Shown here piece after piece: positions 23,718-35,437 of a stretch of 64,000 nucleotides of DNA (the first letter of the stretch is position 1; the number at the start of each line of letters is the position of its first letter). A program made the translations under genes and the position numbers. The stretch is from positions 23,962 through 87,961 of the forward strand of contig NZ_CADCSU010000032.1 of NCBI RefSeq assembly GCF_902804475.1, given 5' to 3'. The notes below the pieces were generated by a model that saw only the letters and a list, made by a program, of their open reading frames with translations, was not told the origin of the DNA and ran no database searches. Origin of the DNA: Flavobacterium bizetiae. GTDB taxonomy: Bacteria; Bacteroidota; Bacteroidia; Flavobacteriales; Flavobacteriaceae.

Positions 23718-23750
23718 AGCTTTGTCAAAGTTTAAAACTTTGACAAAGCT
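23718..23750. repeat. Perfect palindromic repeat, 16-base arms
   Basis: AGCTTTGTCAAAGTTT (23718-23733), one base, AAACTTTGACAAAGCT (23735-23750). A relative with the same CTTTGTCAAAGTT core lies at about 36920-36950. Confidence 0.7.
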
Positions 23751-23806
23751 TCTAGTAAATCAGCTATTTAAAATATGTAAAAAAATCAATCCTAAACCTA
23801 ACAAAA

Positions 23807-23838
23807 AAATCCCTGCATAAAATAATATGCAGGGATTT
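23807..23838 (-). terminator. Terminator of the M3 peptidase gene
   Basis: AAATCCCTGCATA (23807-23819) and TATGCAGGGATTT (23826-23838), 6-base loop, A tract on the minus-strand exit side. Confidence 0.8.
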
Positions 23839-23856
23839 CATTAAAAATTTAATCTC

Positions 23857-25974
23857 TTATTTTTTATCCTTAATCGGAAAATTTCTTGCACGCATTAAAG
23901 CATCAGATTTAGGAGCTCTGCCTCTAAAGTTTTCATAAGCTTTCTCCTGATCGATAGTGTTTCCTACGCTAAAAACATTATCATAAAGACGTTTTGCGAC
24001 ATCTTTATCATAAGGGCCTTTTCCTTCTGTAAAAGCTTCCCAAGCATCTGCATTGATAACATCAGCCCATAAATAGCTATAATATCCGGCAGCATAACCA
24101 TCACCAGAGAAAATATGGCCGAATTGAGGAATTCTATGACGCATAACAATTTCTGACGGCATACGAAGCGCCTCTAATGTCTCTTTTTCGAATTTATGAG
24201 GATCAATAGGCGAAGTCGTTAAATGTAGCTTCATATCGATCAAAGAACTAGAAATTGTTTCTACAGTAGAGAAACCTTCACCAAAATTAGACGCTTTTTC
24301 GATTCTGTCTACTAATGATTGTGGCAATGGTTGATTTGTTTTATAATTTAAAGCAAATTTATTCAATACCTCAGGAGTAGCCAACCAGTGCTCTAATAAT
24401 TGAGACGGGAACTCTACATAATCTCTTGCAACAGATGTTCCTGCAAGACTTGGATACGTTACATTAGAACATAATCCGTGAAGCGCGTGCCCAAATTCAT
24501 GAAAAAGAGTTGTTGCATCTTCCCAAGAAATTAAAACCGGCTCGTTTCCTGTTCCTTTTATAAAATTACAGTTATTAGATACAATGGTCAAAACCTCACC
24601 ATCCATTCTTTGCTGATCACGATATGCATTCATCCATGCACCAGAACGTTTTCCTGCACGTGCATAAGGATCAAAATACCATAATCCAACAACTTTACCG
24701 GTTAACTTGTTGCTTACTTCCCAAACGCGTACATCTGGATGGTAAACCGGAACGTCTTTAATTTGTTTGAAACTTAAATTGAATAATTCTCCCGCAACCC
24801 AAAACATACCTTCACGTAAGTTTTCTAATTGCAAATAAGGTTTCACCTCATTTTGATCTAAATCGTATTTTGCTTTTCTAACTTTTTCAGCATAATAACG
24901 GTAATCCCAAGGCTGAATTTTAAATTTACCACCTTCGGCATCAACAATCTTTTGCATTTCGGCAACATCCTGATGTACTTTTTCTACAGCTGGCTCCCAA
25001 ACGGACATCATTAAATCTATTGTTTTCTTAGGATCTTTTGCCATTTTGTTAGACAAACTCCAATCAGCAAAAGTAGGGAAACCTAACAATTTTGCTTTTT
25101 GAGTACGCAATTGCAAGATAGAAACTAATGTAGCGTTGTTATCATTTGCATTACCATTATCACCACGCTTAACAAAAATGTCAAATGCTTTTTCTCTTAA
25201 ATCTCTACGAGTTGAGAAAGTTAAAAATGGTTCAATAGACGAACGTGTATTTGCAACACAACCCAGAACATCTAATTTTCTACTTTTTGCTTCAGCAATT
25301 GCAGCATTTTTTACTTCAGCCGGTAAACCATCAAAATCACTTTCGGTTTTTAAAGCTACATATTGATTGTGCTCTTCTGCCAATAAATTTTGACTGAATT
25401 TAGTAAAAAGACTCGCCAGTTCCTGATTAATCTTAGCTACTTTTTCTTTGTCCTGCACACTTAATTTAGCTCCTTCACGAACAAAATCAGTATAGTACAA
25501 CCAAATCAAACGTTGTTGCTCACTAGTAAGTTTTTTGCTTTCTTTTGAGTTGTACAAAGTCTCTATTCTGGTAAATAATTTTTTATTTTGTAAAACTTTG
25601 TCATTAAAAGCAGAAAGTTTAGGAGACATTTCTGTTTCGACAGCGTCAAATTCCGGAGTACTTAAAGTAGAACCATAAATTCCGTAAACGGTATAAATTC
25701 TGGATATTGTTTTTCCTGAACGCTCTAAAGCAGCAATTGTATTATCAAAAGTTGGTGCTTTCGGATTATTTGCAATAGCATCAACCTCGTTTAGTTTTTC
25801 CTGAATCGCAAATTCAAGTGCTGGTTTAAAATCTGAAACCTTGTACTCATTAAAAGCAGGAACTCCACCATAAGGACCTGTCCATTTTTTCAACAATGGA
25901 TTATCAGAATTGTTTTGCGCAGTGGCCGTAAATAAAGTTGTCCCCATGAGAAAAATTGTAATTAATTTCTTCAT
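23857..25974 (-). CDS. dcp: M3 family metallopeptidase (peptidyl-dipeptidase Dcp-like), exported
   Basis: About 705 residues. Signal peptide MKKLITIFLMGTTLFTATAQ, then a large helical M3 fold. The zinc site is TLFHEFGHALHGLCS (HExxH), with the third ligand in YVEFPSQLLEHW, and the C-terminal substrate region is FGHIFSGDGYAAGYYSYLWADV. Known M3 peptidyl-dipeptidases remove C-terminal dipeptides from oligopeptides; export would place this one in the periplasm. An ATG two codons upstream (25980) is equally possible. Symbol by family resemblance. Confidence 0.9.
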   Translation of the reverse strand: MKKLITIFLMGTTLFTATAQNNSDNPLLKKWTGPYGGVPAFNEYKVSDFKPALEFAIQEKLNEVDAIANNPKAPTFDNTIAALERSGKTISRIYTVYGIYGSTLSTPEFDAVETEMSPKLSAFNDKVLQNKKLFTRIETLYNSKESKKLTSEQQRLIWLYYTDFVREGAKLSVQDKEKVAKINQELASLFTKFSQNLLAEEHNQYVALKTESDFDGLPAEVKNAAIAEAKSRKLDVLGCVANTRSSIEPFLTFSTRRDLREKAFDIFVKRGDNGNANDNNATLVSILQLRTQKAKLLGFPTFADWSLSNKMAKDPKKTIDLMMSVWEPAVEKVHQDVAEMQKIVDAEGGKFKIQPWDYRYYAEKVRKAKYDLDQNEVKPYLQLENLREGMFWVAGELFNLSFKQIKDVPVYHPDVRVWEVSNKLTGKVVGLWYFDPYARAGKRSGAWMNAYRDQQRMDGEVLTIVSNNCNFIKGTGNEPVLISWEDATTLFHEFGHALHGLCSNVTYPSLAGTSVARDYVEFPSQLLEHWLATPEVLNKFALNYKTNQPLPQSLVDRIEKASNFGEGFSTVETISSSLIDMKLHLTTSPIDPHKFEKETLEALRMPSEIVMRHRIPQFGHIFSGDGYAAGYYSYLWADVINADAWEAFTEGKGPYDKDVAKRLYDNVFSVGNTIDQEKAYENFRGRAPKSDALMRARNFPIKDKK

Positions 25975-26018
25975 TATCATTAATTTGATTTAAAATAAAA
26001 TAAAACATGTTATTGTTT

Positions 26019-26046
26019 CAAATGTAACTAAAAATCAGCATTCAAA
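26019..26046 (-). promoter_or_regulatory. Promoter of the M3 peptidase gene
   Basis: Minus strand TTTG (26046-26043), 16 bases, TACATTTG (26026-26019); the spacer is one short of the usual range. Confidence 0.55.
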
Positions 26047-26155
26047 ATAAAATTTTAACTTTCACATTTACCTCACACCCTATTTAATTTAATAATTATC
26101 CATTCTCAATTATAAAAGAAATAGTTTAAATTTGGCACATCATTTACCACATCAC

Positions 26156-26836
26156 ATGTTTAAAACCCGAAAAGAAATTGTTTTTGTCGTTCTGGCAGGA
26201 ATTTTCATAACGAATGCCGTTGTCGCTGAACTAATTGGAGGAAAATTAATTCAGATTGGACCATTTGTTATGAGTATTGGTATTTTGCCCTGGCCTGTCG
26301 TTTTTTTAACTACAGATTTAATCAATGAATATTTTGGCGAAAAAGGAGTAAAAAAACTATCTTTTATTACCGCTTGTCTAATCGCTTATGCTTTTCTAAT
26401 ACTATTTATGGCAATTGTAATTCCGGCTGCAAAAGGAATTAGCCCCGTAAACGACGAGCAATTTCTAGCTGTTTTTGGGCAAAGTATGTGGATAATTGTA
26501 GGTAGCTTAATCGCCTTTATGGCATCTCAATTAATTGATGTTTGGATTTTCTGGTTCTTTAAAAGACGAACCGGAGAAAGAAAAATTTGGCTTAGAACTA
26601 CCGGATCAACTGTAGTTTCGCAACTATTTGATTCCTTTATTGTACTCGGAATTGCCTTTTGGTTACCCGGAAAAATCAATTTCGACACCTTTCTTTCCTC
26701 TGCTTTAATTGGCTACACATTCAAATTAACGATAGCTATTTTATTGACTCCGCTGATTTATGTTGGACATCATTTAATTAAAAAATATCTTGACGAAGAG
26801 AAATCTGCAGAGAAAAAAGAAGATACTATCGAATGA
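26156..26836 (+). CDS. yhhQ: Queuosine precursor transporter, YhhQ/VUT family
   Basis: About 226 residues with six hydrophobic helices. Family features are FITNAVVAELIGGKLIQIG, LPWPVVFLTTDLINEYFGEKGVK and QLIDVWIFWFFKRRTGERKIWLRTTGSTVVSQLFDS. YhhQ proteins import queuosine precursors (preQ0/preQ1) across the inner membrane. The frame is open from a TTG at 26132, but that TTG is the end of a TAAATTTG -7 element (26127-26134), so the ATG at 26156 is the start. Its stop overlaps the next gene (ATGA). Confidence 0.9.
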   Translation: MFKTRKEIVFVVLAGIFITNAVVAELIGGKLIQIGPFVMSIGILPWPVVFLTTDLINEYFGEKGVKKLSFITACLIAYAFLILFMAIVIPAAKGISPVNDEQFLAVFGQSMWIIVGSLIAFMASQLIDVWIFWFFKRRTGERKIWLRTTGSTVVSQLFDSFIVLGIAFWLPGKINFDTFLSSALIGYTFKLTIAILLTPLIYVGHHLIKKYLDEEKSAEKKEDTIE

Positions 26837-27474
26837 AAAATCAAAATCTAATTGTACTAGTTTTCGTTTTCTGTCTTCTTATTAGTTGTAATAAAAATGA
26901 TCGCGAAAAAATATTACAATCAACCACAAGCATTTCCGATAAAATAAAAGACATTTCAAAAAGTACAGCCGAAACCATAACAGCGGTTACAGATTCGATT
27001 ACAAAAACATTTGTGCCAAAGAAAATAAAAAACAACAAAGCCATTACAGAAGAAGCAAGCATTGTAAAAGACAGTATTGAAATAGAAAATCCGAATAACG
27101 AAAAACTCAAAGGTTTTAGCTATTTTAGAAAATTACTTTTGACTTGTAAAACTGGAGAAACATTAACCCAAAAAGAATTAATCGAAGATCATAACATCCC
27201 GAAAGAAGGCGTGAAATTAATAAAAAGCATTACTAAAACTGCCGAAGACGAAATTGCCATTAAATGGAAATCGACCTGGTTTGTCGAAAAAATTTCGGAT
27301 GCTAAATTTACAGATGCGCGAATGAAGATAAAATTCGAAGCCAACAAAATGTACACCTCGGGAAAAGCAATCGGAATAAAATACAACAAAAAGATTTACA
27401 ACGATTTAATTATCATCGGGAACTCAGCCTATATTCCTTCTGTAAAAGGGTATCACTGGAAAATTGGAAAATAA
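26833..27474 (+). CDS. Hypothetical lipoprotein
   Basis: A 213-residue protein of unknown function. It begins MKNQNLIVLVFVFCLLISCNK, a lipoprotein signal with the Cys at about residue 19. A Ser/Thr/Lys-rich linker follows (DKIKDISKSTAETITAVTDSI), then a compact C-terminal part (FSYFRKLLLTCKTGETLTQKEL to GYHWKIGK) that may be a small beta-rich domain. It overlaps yhhQ by four bases and tag by one, so all three are translationally coupled. Confidence 0.8.
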   Translation: MKNQNLIVLVFVFCLLISCNKNDREKILQSTTSISDKIKDISKSTAETITAVTDSITKTFVPKKIKNNKAITEEASIVKDSIEIENPNNEKLKGFSYFRKLLLTCKTGETLTQKELIEDHNIPKEGVKLIKSITKTAEDEIAIKWKSTWFVEKISDAKFTDARMKIKFEANKMYTSGKAIGIKYNKKIYNDLIIIGNSAYIPSVKGYHWKIGK

Positions 27475-28046
27475 TGGAAAATACAGATCTAATACGATGC
27501 GGTTGGTGTTCTGCCAGCGATTTATACAAAAAATACCATGACGAAGAATGGGGTAAACCCGTTTACGACGATGAGTCATTATTCGAGTTCTTAATTCTCG
27601 AAACTTTTCAGGCAGGATTAAGCTGGATCACGATTCTAAACAAAAGAGAAAATTTCAGAACAGCTTTTGATCATTTTGATTATAAAAAAATAGCCCAGTA
27701 TCCCGAAGAAAAAATCGAAGCATTACTTCAGGACACCGGAATTATTCGCAACAAATTAAAAATCCGTTCAGCAGTTACAAACGCTCAGGCCTTCATGAAA
27801 ATTCAGGAAAAATTTGGCAGTTTCTCTACGTATATCTGGAAATTCACCAACGGAAAACCCATCAACAACAATCCCAAAACATTAAAAGACGTTCCCGCCA
27901 CTACTCCACTTTCAGACGAAATCAGTAAAGATTTAAAAAAAAGAGGCTTTAAATTCGTAGGCTCAACCGTAATTTACGCGCACATGCAAGCCACCGGAAT
28001 GGTCAACGATCATATCGAAGATTGCTTTACCCGAAAGGAAAAATAG
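27474..28046 (+). CDS. tag: DNA-3-methyladenine glycosylase I
   Basis: A 190-residue Tag glycosylase that excises 3-methyladenine from alkylated DNA. Zinc-binding pieces are visible at the N-terminus (RCGWCSAS) and C-terminus (YAHMQATGMVNDHIEDCF). The substrate pocket region is YHDEEWGKPVYDDESLFEFLILETFQAGLSW. It is translationally coupled to the preceding lipoprotein gene and is well apart from the ada/alkB cluster at 56-59 kb. Confidence 0.95.
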   Translation: MENTDLIRCGWCSASDLYKKYHDEEWGKPVYDDESLFEFLILETFQAGLSWITILNKRENFRTAFDHFDYKKIAQYPEEKIEALLQDTGIIRNKLKIRSAVTNAQAFMKIQEKFGSFSTYIWKFTNGKPINNNPKTLKDVPATTPLSDEISKDLKKRGFKFVGSTVIYAHMQATGMVNDHIEDCFTRKEK

Positions 28047-28136
28047 TTTGCAGTCACAGTCGCAGTTTTCAGTTTTTTTGAACCTGAAACTTGAAACCTG
28101 AAACTTTTAAACAAAAATTACATATATTTGCTTCAC

Positions 28137-28220
28137 ACTTTAGGGGTGTCTACAACTTTGTAGGCTGAGATTTTACCCTCTGAACCTGATCTAGTTCATA
28201 CTAGCGTAGGGAAAAGTAAG
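28137..28220 (+). ncRNA. TPP riboswitch (THI element) of the thiamine operon
   Basis: The conserved THI core is present: AGGGGTG, GGCTGAGA, ACCCTCTGAACCTGATCTAG and GCGTAGGGAA, in the standard order. A -7 element TATATTTG (28123-28130) places the transcript start just before it. Downstream, AGATTCAC/GTGAATCT (28271-28290) forms a hairpin without a U tract, so control may act at translation of thiS, or by a structure I cannot resolve. Confidence 0.95.
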
Positions 28221-28315
28221 ATGACTTCTGCGCGCATTTCTATGCGCAATTGTAGCCATTCCTAAGGTATAGATTCACCCGAGTGAATCTTAGATAAACC
28301 AAAAAAAACAAAGGA

Positions 28316-28522
28316 ATGGAACTAAAAATCAATCAACAAACAAAACATTTCAATGCTGAATCGCTAAGCGTTCAATCATTGCTCGATCTCGAAATTCCGC
28401 ACAAACAAAACGGAATCGCCGTTGCCATCAACAACACCGTTGTTCCAAAAACGAACTGGAACCAACATCTCGTACACGAAACCGACGAAATCTTAATTAT
28501 TTCAGCAACACAAGGAGGATAA
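28316..28522 (+). CDS. thiS: Sulfur carrier protein ThiS
   Basis: A 68-residue ubiquitin-like protein ([17 protein letters not shown]) ending in the required di-glycine (ATQGG). ThiF adenylates that end, and the resulting thiocarboxylate gives sulfur to the thiazole ring made by ThiG. First gene after the riboswitch. Confidence 0.95.
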   Translation: MELKINQQTKHFNAESLSVQSLLDLEIPHKQNGIAVAINNTVVPKTNWNQHLVHETDEILIISATQGG

Positions 28523-30650
<2,128 letters not shown>

Positions 30651-30685
30651 GAAGAGGTTAGAAAATAGAGTAAAGAAGAAAGACT

Positions 30686-31276
30686 ATGATCGTAATTACC
30701 AATCCTTCTGCAATTGCAAACGAAATCAGTAGTATAGATTCCTTGTTTAAGGAAGGATTGTCTTTGCTTCATATCAGGAAACCCAATTTTTCTGCGATCG
30801 AAATGGTTGAGTTTATTCATCAGATAAAACCCGAATATCGGGATCGTTTGGTAGTACATAAACATCACGATTTAGCCGAAGATTTCGGGATTAAAAGAAT
30901 TCATTTTTCCGAAAAGAACAGAGAAAATAGTTTTTCAATTCGTTCGAATCAAAAGATATTTTCAACATCGACGCACTCTATTGAGGATTTTAATTCCTTA
31001 GAAAATGATTTTGATTATGCTTTTTTAAGTCCTGTTTTCACAAGTATTTCTAAAGAAGATTATCATCCAAAAACAAACCTTTTTAAAGCTTTACAGTCAA
31101 GAACAAACCACAATACAAAAGTCATTGCTTTAGGCGGAATCGACTCTAAAAACATTCAAAAAGCACTTGAAAACGGTTTTGATGATGTAGCTCTTTTAGG
31201 AAGTATCTGGAATAACGAAAACCCAATAAAACAATTTAAATTATGTCAACAAATCGCCCTTTCGTACTCAGTATAG
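30686..31276 (+). CDS. Thiamine phosphate synthase family protein (ThiE/TenI-like)
   Basis: A 196-residue protein of the ThiE/TenI fold: LSLLHIRKPNF, LVVHKHHDLAEDFGIKRIHF, FSTSTHSIEDF, YAFLSPVFTSISKEDYHPK, KVIALGGIDSKN. It is shorter and more diverged than the standard ThiE at 31988, so it may be a TenI-type thiazole tautomerase or a second synthase; sequence alone does not settle this. It overlaps thiD by 34 bases. Confidence 0.85.
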   Translation: MIVITNPSAIANEISSIDSLFKEGLSLLHIRKPNFSAIEMVEFIHQIKPEYRDRLVVHKHHDLAEDFGIKRIHFSEKNRENSFSIRSNQKIFSTSTHSIEDFNSLENDFDYAFLSPVFTSISKEDYHPKTNLFKALQSRTNHNTKVIALGGIDSKNIQKALENGFDDVALLGSIWNNENPIKQFKLCQQIALSYSV

Positions 31277-31998
31277 CAGGTTTTGACCCAACTGGCGGTG
31301 CAGGTGTTTTGGCTGATGTCAAAACATTTGAGCAACATCAGGTTACCGGATTTGCGATTACGACCGCGAATACCATCCAGACCGAAAATGAGTTTTTTGA
31401 CATTGAATGGACAAACTTGAATTTTGTAATTCGATCGATCGAAACCTTGTTTAAAAACTATAATATTCAATCTGTAAAAATTGGAATAATTCCTTCGTTA
31501 GATTATTTAAACCAAATTTTTTCGACGATAAAAACCTTATCTCCAGCAACAAAAATTATTTGGGATCCGGTTTTAAAATCGACTACAAAATTTGAATTTA
31601 TGAAGATGAAAGATCAATCCGACTTAAATCAGGTTTTATCTAAAATAGATTTGATTACACCTAATTACAACGAAATGGAGGTTTTGTTTCCGAGATTTAT
31701 TTCAGAGAAACTTTGGTTACAAAATCAAATTCCAACTTCTGTTTTACTAAAAGGCGGACATAATCCTTTTGAAACAGGAACAGATCGTTTATTTTTTAAA
31801 AATGAAATTATTGATTTGCTTCCGTCCAAAGAAAAATGTTTTGAAAAACACGGTTCCGGCTGTGTATTATCATCTGCAATTACAGCAAATTTAGCTTTGA
31901 ATTTTCCCCTAATCGAAGCGTGTAAGAATGCTAAAACCTACATCGAAAAATACCTGAGTTCAACTTCAAATTTAATCGGATATCACTATGTACCATAA
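31243..31998 (+). CDS. thiD: Hydroxymethylpyrimidine (phosphate) kinase ThiD
   Basis: A 251-residue ribokinase-fold kinase phosphorylating HMP-P to HMP-PP. Key motifs: LSIAGFDPTGGAGVLADVKTF (substrate site), WDPVLKST, ITPNYNEMEVL, LLKGGH and the anion-hole KHGSGCVLSSAI. The start overlaps the preceding gene and the end overlaps thiE by 11 bases. Confidence 0.94.
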   Translation: MSTNRPFVLSIAGFDPTGGAGVLADVKTFEQHQVTGFAITTANTIQTENEFFDIEWTNLNFVIRSIETLFKNYNIQSVKIGIIPSLDYLNQIFSTIKTLSPATKIIWDPVLKSTTKFEFMKMKDQSDLNQVLSKIDLITPNYNEMEVLFPRFISEKLWLQNQIPTSVLLKGGHNPFETGTDRLFFKNEIIDLLPSKEKCFEKHGSGCVLSSAITANLALNFPLIEACKNAKTYIEKYLSSTSNLIGYHYVP

Positions 31999-32626
31999 AT
32001 TGCAATACATCTCACAAGGAAATACAATCGAAGAACAATTGTACAATATTCATCAGGCATTAGACGCTGGTTGCGATTGGGTACAAATGCGATTTAAAAA
32101 TCAAACCGCAAAAGACACTTTTGCATTGGCGGAAGCCGTAAAATTTTTATGCGAAGAATATCTCGCCAACTTTATTGTAAACGACAATCTTTATCTCGCA
32201 CAACAAATTGCTGCCGACGGCGTGCATTTAGGACTCACAGACATGAAAATAGAGGAAGCCAGAGCCATTTTAGGCAGTACCAAAATCATTGGAGGAACTG
32301 CCAATACGTTTGAAGACATCGAAAATCACGTGAAAAATGGTTGTGATTATATTGGTTTAGGGCCATTTAGATTCACCAGTACAAAAGAGAAATTAAGTCC
32401 CATTTTAGGTTTATCAGGGTATTTTGATATTCTTGAAAAAATGAAAAAAAACAAAATAGAAATCCCGGTGTATGCCATTGGAGGAATCGATTTAAAAGAT
32501 ATAAGTCCGTTAATGGAAACAAGAATTCATGGCATTGCAGTTTCAGGAATGATTACAAACAGCGATCAAAAGAAAAAATTAATTCAACAATTAAACGAAA
32601 AGTTATATGCAAACGTCATTGTTTAA
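31988..32626 (+). CDS. thiE: Thiamine phosphate synthase ThiE
   Basis: A 212-residue synthase joining HMP-PP and the thiazole phosphate. Canonical motifs: [55 protein letters not shown] and PVYAIGGI. It overlaps thiD upstream and thiG downstream (20 bases). Confidence 0.95.
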   Translation: MYHKLQYISQGNTIEEQLYNIHQALDAGCDWVQMRFKNQTAKDTFALAEAVKFLCEEYLANFIVNDNLYLAQQIAADGVHLGLTDMKIEEARAILGSTKIIGGTANTFEDIENHVKNGCDYIGLGPFRFTSTKEKLSPILGLSGYFDILEKMKKNKIEIPVYAIGGIDLKDISPLMETRIHGIAVSGMITNSDQKKKLIQQLNEKLYANVIV

Positions 32627-33383
32627 AATTGGAGACAAAACCTTAACCTCCCGCCTATTTTTAGGCACGGGTAAATTTGGTTCGAACCTTGAAATGGAAG
32701 AAGCTATTTTAGCCTCAGAAAGTGAGTTAGTAACTGTTGCCCTAAAACGCATTGATTTAGAGACAGAAACGGATGCTATATTATCACACTTACAACATCC
32801 TAATATTCATTTATTACCGAATACTTCGGGCGCAAGAAATGCCAAAGAAGCCGTTTTTGCAGCACAATTAGCGAGAGAAGCTTTAGAAACAAACTGGCTG
32901 AAACTAGAAATTCATCCGGATCCTAAATACTTAATGCCGGATCCTATTGAAACCTTAAAAGCAACAGAAGAACTGGCCAAACTTGGTTTCTTTGTTCTGC
33001 CTTATATTCACGCTGATCCTGTTTTATGCAAACATTTAGAGAATGCAGGAACTTCGGCTGTTATGCCTTTAGGTTCGCCAATTGGAAGCAATAAAGGTCT
33101 TAAAACAATCGATTTCCTCGAAATTATAATCGAACAAAGCAATGTTCCCGTAATTGTAGACGCCGGAATTGGCGCACCATCTGACGCTGCAAAAGCAATG
33201 GAAATTGGTGCCGATGCTGTTTTGGTAAACACAGCAATTGCCGTAGCCGGAAATCCGAAATTAATGGCGGAGGCTTTTAAGGAAGCTGTTATTGCTGGCC
33301 GAAAAGCTTTTGAAGCGCGTATTCCGAATCAGCATAATTATGCTGTGGCTTCTAGTCCTTTGACATCATTTCTTTACGAATAA
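32607..33383 (+). CDS. thiG: Thiazole synthase ThiG
   Basis: A 258-residue TIM-barrel enzyme forming the thiazole phosphate from 1-deoxyxylulose 5-phosphate, dehydroglycine and ThiS thiocarboxylate. Motifs: [10 protein letters not shown] (Schiff-base region), [45 protein letters not shown] and [15 protein letters not shown]. Confidence 0.97.
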   Translation: MQTSLFKIGDKTLTSRLFLGTGKFGSNLEMEEAILASESELVTVALKRIDLETETDAILSHLQHPNIHLLPNTSGARNAKEAVFAAQLAREALETNWLKLEIHPDPKYLMPDPIETLKATEELAKLGFFVLPYIHADPVLCKHLENAGTSAVMPLGSPIGSNKGLKTIDFLEIIIEQSNVPVIVDAGIGAPSDAAKAMEIGADAVLVNTAIAVAGNPKLMAEAFKEAVIAGRKAFEARIPNQHNYAVASSPLTSFLYE

Positions 33384-33530
33384 TTTAACCGCAAAGTTCG
33401 CAAGGTTTTTTCGCAAAGTTCGCTAAGCTTTGCGAACTTTTAGACAAACATAAAGAACACAAAGCTTAGCGAACTTTGCGTAAATCTTAGCGCACTTTGC
33501 GGTAAAAAAACTCGCAGTTAAAACACAATC
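33384..33530. repeat. Repeat cluster GCAAAGTTCGC / TTAGCGCACTTTGCGGT between thiG and thiH
   Basis: Several inverted copies of TTCGCTAAGCTTTGCGAAC-type sequence. The 3' part GCGTAAATCTTAGCGCACTTTGCGGT also occurs at about 56640-56665. A dispersed, possibly hairpin-forming repeat within the operon transcript. Confidence 0.55.
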
Positions 33531-33532
33531 CA

Positions 33533-34660
33533 ATGAAAACATTCAAATCGGTTTTTGAGAACTATGATTGGGATACTATTCAATCTAAAATATACCAAAC
33601 CACATCAAAAGATGTAGAATGCTCTTTATCTAAAACCAAACGAAATCTCGATGACTTTTTGGCTTTGATTTCTCCTGTTGCACAAAATTATCTGGAGCAA
33701 ATGGCGCAGGAATGCCATGAAATCACCAAAAAACGTTTCGGAAAAACCATTCAAATGTATGCGCCGCTGTATTTAAGCAACGAATGCCAAAACATCTGTA
33801 CTTATTGCGGCTTTAGTTTAGACAATAAAATCAAACGAAAAACCCTTTCTGATGCAGAAATTAAACTTGAAGTAGAAGCTTTAAAAGACCTTGGGTTCGA
33901 TCACGTTTTATTGGTTACAGGCGAAGCCAATTATACCGTAAACATTAATTATTTCCTGAATGCCATTGCTTTAATACGAAAAGAGTTTTCGATTATTTCA
34001 GTTGAAGTTCAACCGCTTTCTACCGAAGATTATGAGCGATTGCATGAAGCTGGTGTTTATTCGGTTTTAGTTTATCAGGAAACGTATCATCAGGAGGTTT
34101 ATAAAAAGTATCATACAAAAGGCAAAAAATCAAATTTCGATTATCGATTAGAAACGCCTGACAGAATTGGAACAGCTGGAATTCACAAAATAGGTTTGGG
34201 CGTTTTATTAGGATTGGAAGACTGGCGAACAGATAGTTTTTTTAATGCTTTGCATCTGGATTATCTTCAGAAGAAATATTGGCAAACGAAATATTCTGTT
34301 TCTTTCCCCAGATTACGTCCTGCCGAAGGCATTATCGAACCTAATTTTATTATGGATGATAAAGATCTGACCCAACTTATTTGCGCATATCGTTTATGGA
34401 ATGAAGATCTTGAAATCTCTATTTCGACCCGTGAAAATGAGAAATTCAGAAACAATATTATTCCAATTGGCGTTACAAGTATGAGCGCGGGTTCTAAAAC
34501 CAATCCGGGTGGTTATGTCGTTGATCCGCAATCTTTGGAACAATTTGAAATCAGTGATGAACGTTCTGCAAAAGAAATTGCCCAAATTATAACAAACTCA
34601 GGCTATGAACCTGTTTGGAAAGATTGGGACAGAAATTTTATTTCAAATTTTAGATTTTAG
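33533..34660 (+). CDS. thiH: 2-iminoacetate synthase ThiH
   Basis: A 375-residue radical-SAM tyrosine lyase making dehydroglycine for ThiG. The cluster motif is CQNICTYC (CxxxCxxC, about residues 84-91). Also visible: HVLLVTGEANY, YQETYHQEVYKKYHTKGKK and MSAGSKTNPGGY. The presence of ThiH rather than ThiO implies an oxygen-sensitive thiazole route. Confidence 0.96.
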   Translation: MKTFKSVFENYDWDTIQSKIYQTTSKDVECSLSKTKRNLDDFLALISPVAQNYLEQMAQECHEITKKRFGKTIQMYAPLYLSNECQNICTYCGFSLDNKIKRKTLSDAEIKLEVEALKDLGFDHVLLVTGEANYTVNINYFLNAIALIRKEFSIISVEVQPLSTEDYERLHEAGVYSVLVYQETYHQEVYKKYHTKGKKSNFDYRLETPDRIGTAGIHKIGLGVLLGLEDWRTDSFFNALHLDYLQKKYWQTKYSVSFPRLRPAEGIIEPNFIMDDKDLTQLICAYRLWNEDLEISISTRENEKFRNNIIPIGVTSMSAGSKTNPGGYVVDPQSLEQFEISDERSAKEIAQIITNSGYEPVWKDWDRNFISNFRF

Positions 34661-34726
34661 ATTTCTGATTTTTTTAATCCTATTTCAACAATCTAAAATC
34701 TAAAATCAACAATCTAAAATTACAAA
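34661..34726. repeat. AATCTAAAATCTAAAATC repeat between thiH and thiF
   Basis: TTTTAGATTTTAGATTTCTG at the left and its complement CAATCTAAAATCTAAAATC at the right form a hairpin in the thi transcript. The same low-complexity unit follows ahcY (51877-51915) and polA (17525-17555). Confidence 0.5.
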
Positions 34727-35437
34727 ATGAGTATTATACAAGAATTCCTCCGCTATAACAGACAAACTATTCTACCCGAAATTGGTGACGAAGGACAGGA
34801 AAAACTAAAAAAAGCTAAAGTTTTGGTTATTGGTGCCGGAGGTTTAGGCTGTCCGATTTTGCAATATATTTCGACTGCCGGAGTTGGTTGTATTGGCATT
34901 ATTGATTTTGATAGGATCGAAATTCACAATTTGCATCGTCAGATTTTATATACCGAAAATGAAATTGGTCAACTGAAAGCTGTTGTTGCCAAAGAAGTTC
35001 TTTCAGAATTAAATCCCTTGATAAAAGTGGAAGCTATTACTGAAAAACTGACTTTAGAAAATGCATCAAAAATCATTGAACAATATGATATTGTGGTAGA
35101 TGGTTGCGATAATTTCACCACCCGTTATTTGGTTAACGATACTTGTGTGACTTTACAAAAACCGTTAGTTTACGGAAGTATTTTAAAATTTGAAGGACAG
35201 GTTGCCGTTTTCAATCATAACGGAAGTAAAAATTTACGTGATTTATTTCCCGAAATGCCAGATCCAAAAGATGTCCCGAATTGTAATTTAAATGGCGTTT
35301 TAGGAACCTTACCTGGCATGATTGGTACTATGATGGCGCACGAAACCCTTAAATTAATTCTGGATTTACCTACTTTAAAAAATGAATTGGTGCTTTTTAA
35401 TACCTTAAACTGGAACTTTACAAAACTGAATTTCTAG
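34727..35437 (+). CDS. thiF: ThiF/HesA/MoeB family adenylyltransferase
   Basis: A 236-residue E1-like enzyme expected to adenylate ThiS. The nucleotide site is VLVIGAGGLGCPILQYISTAGVG, with DFDRIEIHNLHRQILY, DGCDNFTTRYLVND and CNLNGVLGTLPGMIG. It ends after the core: no rhodanese domain follows, and the CxxC pairs that bind zinc in many family members are not seen. The stop codon shares CTAG with that of the convergent MOSC gene. Confidence 0.92.
   Translation: MSIIQEFLRYNRQTILPEIGDEGQEKLKKAKVLVIGAGGLGCPILQYISTAGVGCIGIIDFDRIEIHNLHRQILYTENEIGQLKAVVAKEVLSELNPLIKVEAITEKLTLENASKIIEQYDIVVDGCDNFTTRYLVNDTCVTLQKPLVYGSILKFEGQVAVFNHNGSKNLRDLFPEMPDPKDVPNCNLNGVLGTLPGMIGTMMAHETLKLILDLPTLKNELVLFNTLNWNFTKLNF

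Noticed and set aside
26132..26155. TTG start 24 bases upstream of the YhhQ gene
   Set aside because: The TTG is part of the TAAATTTG promoter element, so it is unlikely to be transcribed; ATG 26156 is used.
30686..31276. Pseudogene of thiE
   Set aside because: The frame is intact with TenI/ThiE motifs and overlaps thiD in operon fashion, so it is kept as a functional paralogue.
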